From DASVBJ01 sp036375895 (GTDB taxonomy: Bacteria; Actinomycetota; Actinomycetes; JACCUZ01): a stretch of DNA of 8,699 bases. The notes beneath the pieces were generated by a model. That model did no database searches, was not told the origin of the DNA, and saw only the letters and a list, made by a program, of their open reading frames with translations. The DNA is taken from assembly GCA_036375895.1 (NCBI GenBank), contig DASVBJ010000233.1:1-8699 (forward strand). The letters run 5' to 3'. Below, in pieces: positions 5,702-8,699 of this stretch (position 1 is the first letter of the stretch; the number at the start of each line of letters is the position of its first letter). The position numbers and the translations under genes are program-made.

Positions 5702-6457
5702 TCAGGCCGCGGTGGACGCGGCCTCCAGTGCCGCGTCGACCTTCGGGGTCACGCCGCTGACCGCTACCCGCGTCTGGCGCAACAACAGCCTGGCAGCGGC
5801 GACCAGGTCGTCGCTGTCGGTGCCGCGGACCATGAGCATGCCCAGCACCCGGCCGCTGCCCGGCAGGGCCACCGACAGCTCGTACTCGGTCGTGCCGTTG
5901 TCGTGCTTCAGCGTGGCGAGCACCGCCGCTGCTCCCATGCGGGTGAAGACGTCACCCGGGAACTCCTCGTGGGTCCGCTCGGCGCCGTTCGCGTCGATCA
6001 GGGAGGGACAGGTCTTCGGCACGGCGGCAAGGTCGGCCACCGCAGCCTTGGTGCCCCCGGGCCGATAGGCCACCAGCTCGAGCGTGGCGTAGACCTGCCG
6101 CCCGTTGCCGGACGTCCACCCGGGGGTCATCCAGGCGCGCGCGACCCGGCTCACACGCAGTGCCTCGCTCTTCGGTGCCGTCCGGCACTGGAACACGGTC
6201 GGCGCGGTGATGCCCCTGGCGGTGTTGGCCGCCTCGAACTTCGCGTCGCGGCGCATGCCGACGGCCTTGTCCGCGGGCAGCGCCGCGGCGAGCAGCGGCT
6301 CTACCTCGGCCGCCGGGTCGGCGGTGGATGTCGTGGCCGAGGGGGTGACCTTCGCCTGGCCGGCGGCCGCCGCCGGCTCGGCAGGGTCTGCGCCGCAGGC
6401 GGACAGCGCCAACGCCGTCACCGTCGCCACCACGAGCCGAGAGCCGGTCCACCGCAT
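5702..6457 (-). CDS. Putative lipoprotein, unknown function
   Basis: A 251-residue predicted lipoprotein that I cannot assign to a family. The N-terminus is a lipoprotein signal: Arg-rich start, hydrophobic stretch and lipobox L-S-A-C with the acylated cysteine at 21, followed by GADPAEP. Residues 25-50 are an Ala/Thr/Pro/Ser-rich linker, and the folded part spans roughly 51-245. It contains two cysteines, C91 (VFQCRTAP) and C150 (PKTCPS), which could form a disulfide outside the membrane, and a beta-rich stretch with TLELVAYRPG and YELSVALPGSGRVLGMLMV. Layout resembles actinobacterial sensor-type or PknH-C-like lipoproteins, but no signature proves it. The ATG at 6455-6457 was chosen because it gives an intact lipobox and has a GGGGTGG-type ribosome binding site; the frame stays open far upstream into the ABC-F gene, which is a high-GC artefact. 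It lies 95 bases after the ABC-F stop and upstream of the amylase. Confidence 0.82.
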   Translation of the reverse strand: MRWTGSRLVVATVTALALSACGADPAEPAAAAGQAKVTPSATTSTADPAAEVEPLLAAALPADKAVGMRRDAKFEAANTARGITAPTVFQCRTAPKSEALRVSRVARAWMTPGWTSGNGRQVYATLELVAYRPGGTKAAVADLAAVPKTCPSLIDANGAERTHEEFPGDVFTRMGAAAVLATLKHDNGTTEYELSVALPGSGRVLGMLMVRGTDSDDLVAAARLLLRQTRVAVSGVTPKVDAALEAASTAA

Positions 6458-6552
6458 GTGCCCACCCCGTTCGCCTCTGCAGCTCGGCACACTGCCGACG
6501 GCGGTACTGTCCCCACCCCGCCCGACGATCATGCATCCCAGAGACGCCCTCC
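6458..6552. other. Intergenic region between the ABC-F and lipoprotein genes
   Basis: Ninety-five bases with a 6-bp inverted repeat TCGGCA-CAC-TGCCGA at 6484-6498 and the word CGATCATGCA at 6526-6535, also present upstream of rplM. No convincing promoter or terminator is visible. The lipoprotein may be transcribed from here or by readthrough from the ABC-F gene. Confidence 0.4.
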
Positions 6553-8235
6553 TCAGCGGGCGCGCTCGACCCGGCCCTCGTCCCAGACCGGCTCGGGCGA
6601 CTCGTAGACCCCGCCGTCGGCGCCGAACACGACGTACCGGTCGAAGCCGCGGGCGAACCAGCGATCGTGGGTCACCGCCACCACGGTCCCCTGGAAGGAC
6701 TCGAGGCCTTCCTCCAACGCCTCCGCGGACTCCACGTCGAGGTTGTCGGTGGGCTCGTCCAGCAGCAACAGGGTGGCGCCGGACAGCTCGAGCAGCAGGA
6801 TCTGCAGGCGCGCCTGCTGGCCGCCGGAGAGCGACTCGAACGTCTGCTCCGCCGCATGCGCCAGCTCGAACCGGTCGAGGGCCCGCGACGCCTCCTCGCG
6901 GCCCATGCCGGCGCGGTGGTCGTCGCCACGCCACAGGATGTCCAGCAGGGTCCGGCCGACGAGCTCGGGATGCTCGTGGGTCTGGGCGAACAGCCCCGGC
7001 CGCACCCTGGCACCCAGCCGGGCCACGCCGGTGTGCGCGACCGGCACGAGGTGCAGGTCCTCCACGGGCCGGTGTTCCGCGCCGGGGTCGCTGCCGCCCG
7101 CGGCCAGCAGCCGGAGGAAGTGCGACTTGCCTGACCCGTTTGACCCGAGCACGGCCACCCGGTCGCCGTACCAGACCTCGAGGTCGAAGGGCGCCATCAG
7201 CCCGGTCAGCTCCAGCTGCTCGCAGATGACCGCCCGCTTGCCGGTGCGCGCGCCGCGCAGCCGCATGCGGACGTTCTGCTGCTGCGGGATCGCCTCGGGC
7301 GGACCGGCCTCCTCGAACTTCCGCAGCCGGGTCTGCGCGGCCTGGTAGCGCGAGGCCATGCCGTCGTTGTAGGCGGCCTTCTGCTTGTACATGAGGACGA
7401 GCGCCTTGAGCTTGGCGTGCTCCTCGTCCCAGCGGAGCCGCAGCTCCTCGAGCCTGGCGAACCGCTCCTTGCGGGCCGCGTGGTAGCTCTCGAACCCTCC
7501 GCCGTGGATCCAGACCGTGTTGCCGGCCGCCCCCAGCTCGACCGTGACCACCCGGGTGGCGGTCCGGGCCAGCAGCTCGCGGTCGTGCGAGACGTAGAGC
7601 ACCGTCTTCGGCGACTCCTGCAGCGCCCGCTCGAGCCAGCGCTTCCCCGGCACGTCCAGGTAGTTGTCCGGCTCGTCTAGCAGGAGCACCTGGTCAGGGC
7701 CGCGCAGCAGGGCCTCGAGCACGAGGCGCTTCTGCTCGCCGCCGGACAGCGTGCGGACCTCGCGCCACTGAGCCCGGTCGTACGGCACCCCCAGCGCGGC
7801 CACCGTGCAGGTGTCCCACAGCACCTCGGCGTCGTAGCCACCCGCGTCCGCCCAGTCGACGAGCGCCTGGGCGTAGCGCAGCTGCGTGCGCTCGTCGTCG
7901 TGCTCCATCATCGCCAGCTCGGCCTGCTCGAGCGCCGTCCCGGCGTCGCGTACGGCGGGCGGGGCAACCGAGAGGAGGAGGTCTCGCACGGACGAGGCGT
8001 CCCGCACCGACCCGACGAACTGCCGCATGACCCCGAGGCCGCCGGACCGCGCGACCGACCCCTCGTCGGCGGCCAGGTCGCCGATGACGAGCTTGAGCAG
8101 CGTCGTCTTGCCCGCGCCGTTGGCGCCGACCAGCGCCACCTTGGCCCCGTCGCCGACCCGGAACGAGACGTCGCGCAGCAGCACCCGGCCGTCAGGCAGG
8201 GAGAAGCTGATGCCGTTCACGTCGACGTGGCCCAC
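6553..8235 (-). CDS. ABC-F family ATPase (ribosome-associated type)
   Basis: A 560-residue protein with two ABC ATPase domains and no membrane segment, the ABC-F layout. Family members act on the ribosome in translation control or antibiotic protection rather than as transporters. Domain 1: Walker A GANGAGKT (37-44), signature LSGGEQKR (163-170), Walker B ending LLLDEP with catalytic E188, switch H217 in SHDR. An interdomain linker, rich in charged residues and probably helical, spans about 250-330. Domain 2: Walker A GSNGSGKS (364-371), signature LSGGQQARLQ (469-478), Walker B LLLLDEP with E494, switch H523 in THDR. Domain 1 reads DEPDNYLD and domain 2 DEPTDNLD, where most ABC-F proteins have DEPTNHLD. 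Start is GTG at 8233-8235; an in-frame TAA at 8278-8280 and no ATG or GTG between limit extension, but no Shine-Dalgarno is visible. I do not assign it to EttA, Uup or a resistance subgroup. Confidence 0.93.
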   Translation of the reverse strand: MGHVDVNGISFSLPDGRVLLRDVSFRVGDGAKVALVGANGAGKTTLLKLVIGDLAADEGSVARSGGLGVMRQFVGSVRDASSVRDLLLSVAPPAVRDAGTALEQAELAMMEHDDERTQLRYAQALVDWADAGGYDAEVLWDTCTVAALGVPYDRAQWREVRTLSGGEQKRLVLEALLRGPDQVLLLDEPDNYLDVPGKRWLERALQESPKTVLYVSHDRELLARTATRVVTVELGAAGNTVWIHGGGFESYHAARKERFARLEELRLRWDEEHAKLKALVLMYKQKAAYNDGMASRYQAAQTRLRKFEEAGPPEAIPQQQNVRMRLRGARTGKRAVICEQLELTGLMAPFDLEVWYGDRVAVLGSNGSGKSHFLRLLAAGGSDPGAEHRPVEDLHLVPVAHTGVARLGARVRPGLFAQTHEHPELVGRTLLDILWRGDDHRAGMGREEASRALDRFELAHAAEQTFESLSGGQQARLQILLLELSGATLLLLDEPTDNLDVESAEALEEGLESFQGTVVAVTHDRWFARGFDRYVVFGADGGVYESPEPVWDEGRVERAR

Positions 8236-8312
8236 GTGACACGAGTGTGGCCGGTGACAGAAGCCGCCGCGACCCAGTTAGGCCCGAGGCACACCTCGGG
8301 AACGAGTCGCGG
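8236..8312. other. Short gap between the YccF and ABC-F genes
   Basis: Besides the terminator hairpin it contains ACAC-GA-GTGT (8239-8248) next to the palindrome CACGTG (8233-8238), which covers the ABC-F GTG start. TAACTG at 8275-8280 (minus strand) could serve as a poor -10, but there is no good -35 partner. No ribosome binding site precedes the ABC-F start. Confidence 0.35.
8283..8300 (-). terminator. Hairpin terminator after the yccF-like gene
   Basis: CCCGAGG and CCTCGGG are exact complements around a 4-base loop, starting 12 bases past the yccF stop in the gap before the ABC-F gene. No T-tract follows. The compact perfect stem and its place fit a terminator, which would mean the ABC-F gene needs its own promoter in the roughly 45 bases that remain. 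Confidence 0.6.
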
Positions 8313-8699
8313 TCAGGTGATCCTCGGCCCGATCCCCTGCTGCAGGTCGCCCGCGTCCACGACCTCCTTGCCCAGCGGCCGGATCGACAGCCCGGCCAGC
8401 TTCCACACGGCGATGCCGAACGGGATGCCGATGATGGTGATCATGAGCGCGAGCCCGTGGATCAGCTGGATGAGCGCGAGCCACCAGCCGACGAACACGA
8501 ACCAGACGATGTTGCCGATCGCGCTCATCGCCCCGGCCTCGGGCTGGCGCACGACGGTCCGGCCGAAGGGCCAGAGCGCATATCCCGCCAGCCGGAAGCA
8601 GGCGACGCCGAACGGGATGGTGATGATCAGGATGCACGCGATCACGCCGGCGATGACGTAGCTCACGGCTACCCCGATGCCGGCGAAGATCAGCCAGAG
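8313..8699 (-). CDS. YccF-family inner membrane protein (5' end outside window)
   Basis: The visible 128 residues are a YccF-domain membrane protein of unknown function. The YccF domain occurs twice in tandem: copy 1 at visible residues 1-50, ending IPFGVACFRLAGYALWPFGR, and copy 2 at 63-114, with IPFGIAVWKLAGLSIRPLGK. Each copy has a hydrophobic stretch (FAGIGVAVSYVIAGVIACIL and VWFVFVGWWLALIQLIHGLA) followed by the IPFG motif. The short tail DAGDLQQGIGPRIT is hydrophilic. A GTG at 8664-8666 could be read as a start, but the frame continues to the window edge with LWLIFAGIGVA, which matches the usual YccF N-terminus, so the true start is probably fewer than about ten codons beyond the edge. 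A hairpin terminator follows. Confidence 0.92.
   Translation of the reverse strand, partial: LWLIFAGIGVAVSYVIAGVIACILIITIPFGVACFRLAGYALWPFGRTVVRQPEAGAMSAIGNIVWFVFVGWWLALIQLIHGLALMITIIGIPFGIAVWKLAGLSIRPLGKEVVDAGDLQQGIGPRIT

Noticed and set aside
6458..6934. Upstream extension of the lipoprotein frame to 410 residues
   Set aside because: It would overlap the ABC-F coding region and bury the lipobox in mid-protein; the ATG at 6455-6457 gives a proper lipoprotein signal and ribosome binding site.
5633..7229. Plus-strand open frames opposite the lipoprotein and ABC-F genes (for example 5633-6607 and 6105-7229)
   Set aside because: They have Arg/Pro-rich low-complexity translations and are shadows of minus-strand genes with clear motifs.
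6553..8235. ABC transporter ATPase of an exporter
   Set aside because: Two tandem ATPase domains joined by a charged linker, no membrane segment and no permease gene beside it; this is the ABC-F layout.
8313..8666. Complete 117-residue YccF protein starting at GTG 8664-8666
   Set aside because: The frame continues upstream to the window edge with residues matching the normal YccF N-terminal membrane segment, so the gene is partial.

Overview
The window is chromosomal DNA from a high-GC Gram-positive bacterium (Actinomycetota). The evidence is very high GC with strong third-position bias, the gene order rplM-rpsI-glmM, the acidic Ser/Thr-rich N-terminal extension on ribosomal protein S9, and frequent GTG starts. 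Genus cannot be fixed from sequence alone; a Nocardioides-like or related lineage is a guess. All seven genes lie on the minus strand, so transcription runs from the right end to the left. I see no mobile element, CRISPR array, tRNA or rRNA, and no intergenic gap over 300 bases.

From upstream (right) to downstream (left): (1) a YccF-family membrane protein, cut at the right edge, followed by a compact hairpin terminator; (2) an ABC-F protein with two ATPase domains and no membrane segments, probably acting on the ribosome; (3) a small lipoprotein of unknown function; (4) a secreted 1174-residue GH13 alpha-amylase carrying three X25-type modules and ending in a pullulanase N-terminal-like domain, with no pullulanase catalytic half after it; (5) the rplM-rpsI ribosomal operon (L13, S9), preceded by a good sigma-70/SigA-type promoter; (6) glmM, cut at the left edge, separated from rpsI by a very stable hairpin with a UUCG tetraloop that stops five bases before the glmM ribosome binding site.

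Functionally these are mostly unlinked housekeeping units: translation (L13, S9, ABC-F), cell-wall precursor synthesis (GlmM makes glucosamine-1-phosphate for UDP-GlcNAc), envelope proteins (YccF, lipoprotein) and extracellular starch or glycogen breakdown (amylase).

No clearly new multi-gene system is visible. The best leads are the amylase architecture, which looks like the front half of a bifunctional amylopullulanase with all six cysteines confined to its X25 modules; the UUCG hairpin between rpsI and glmM; a perfect inverted repeat inside the rplM promoter spacer; and the unassigned lipoprotein.
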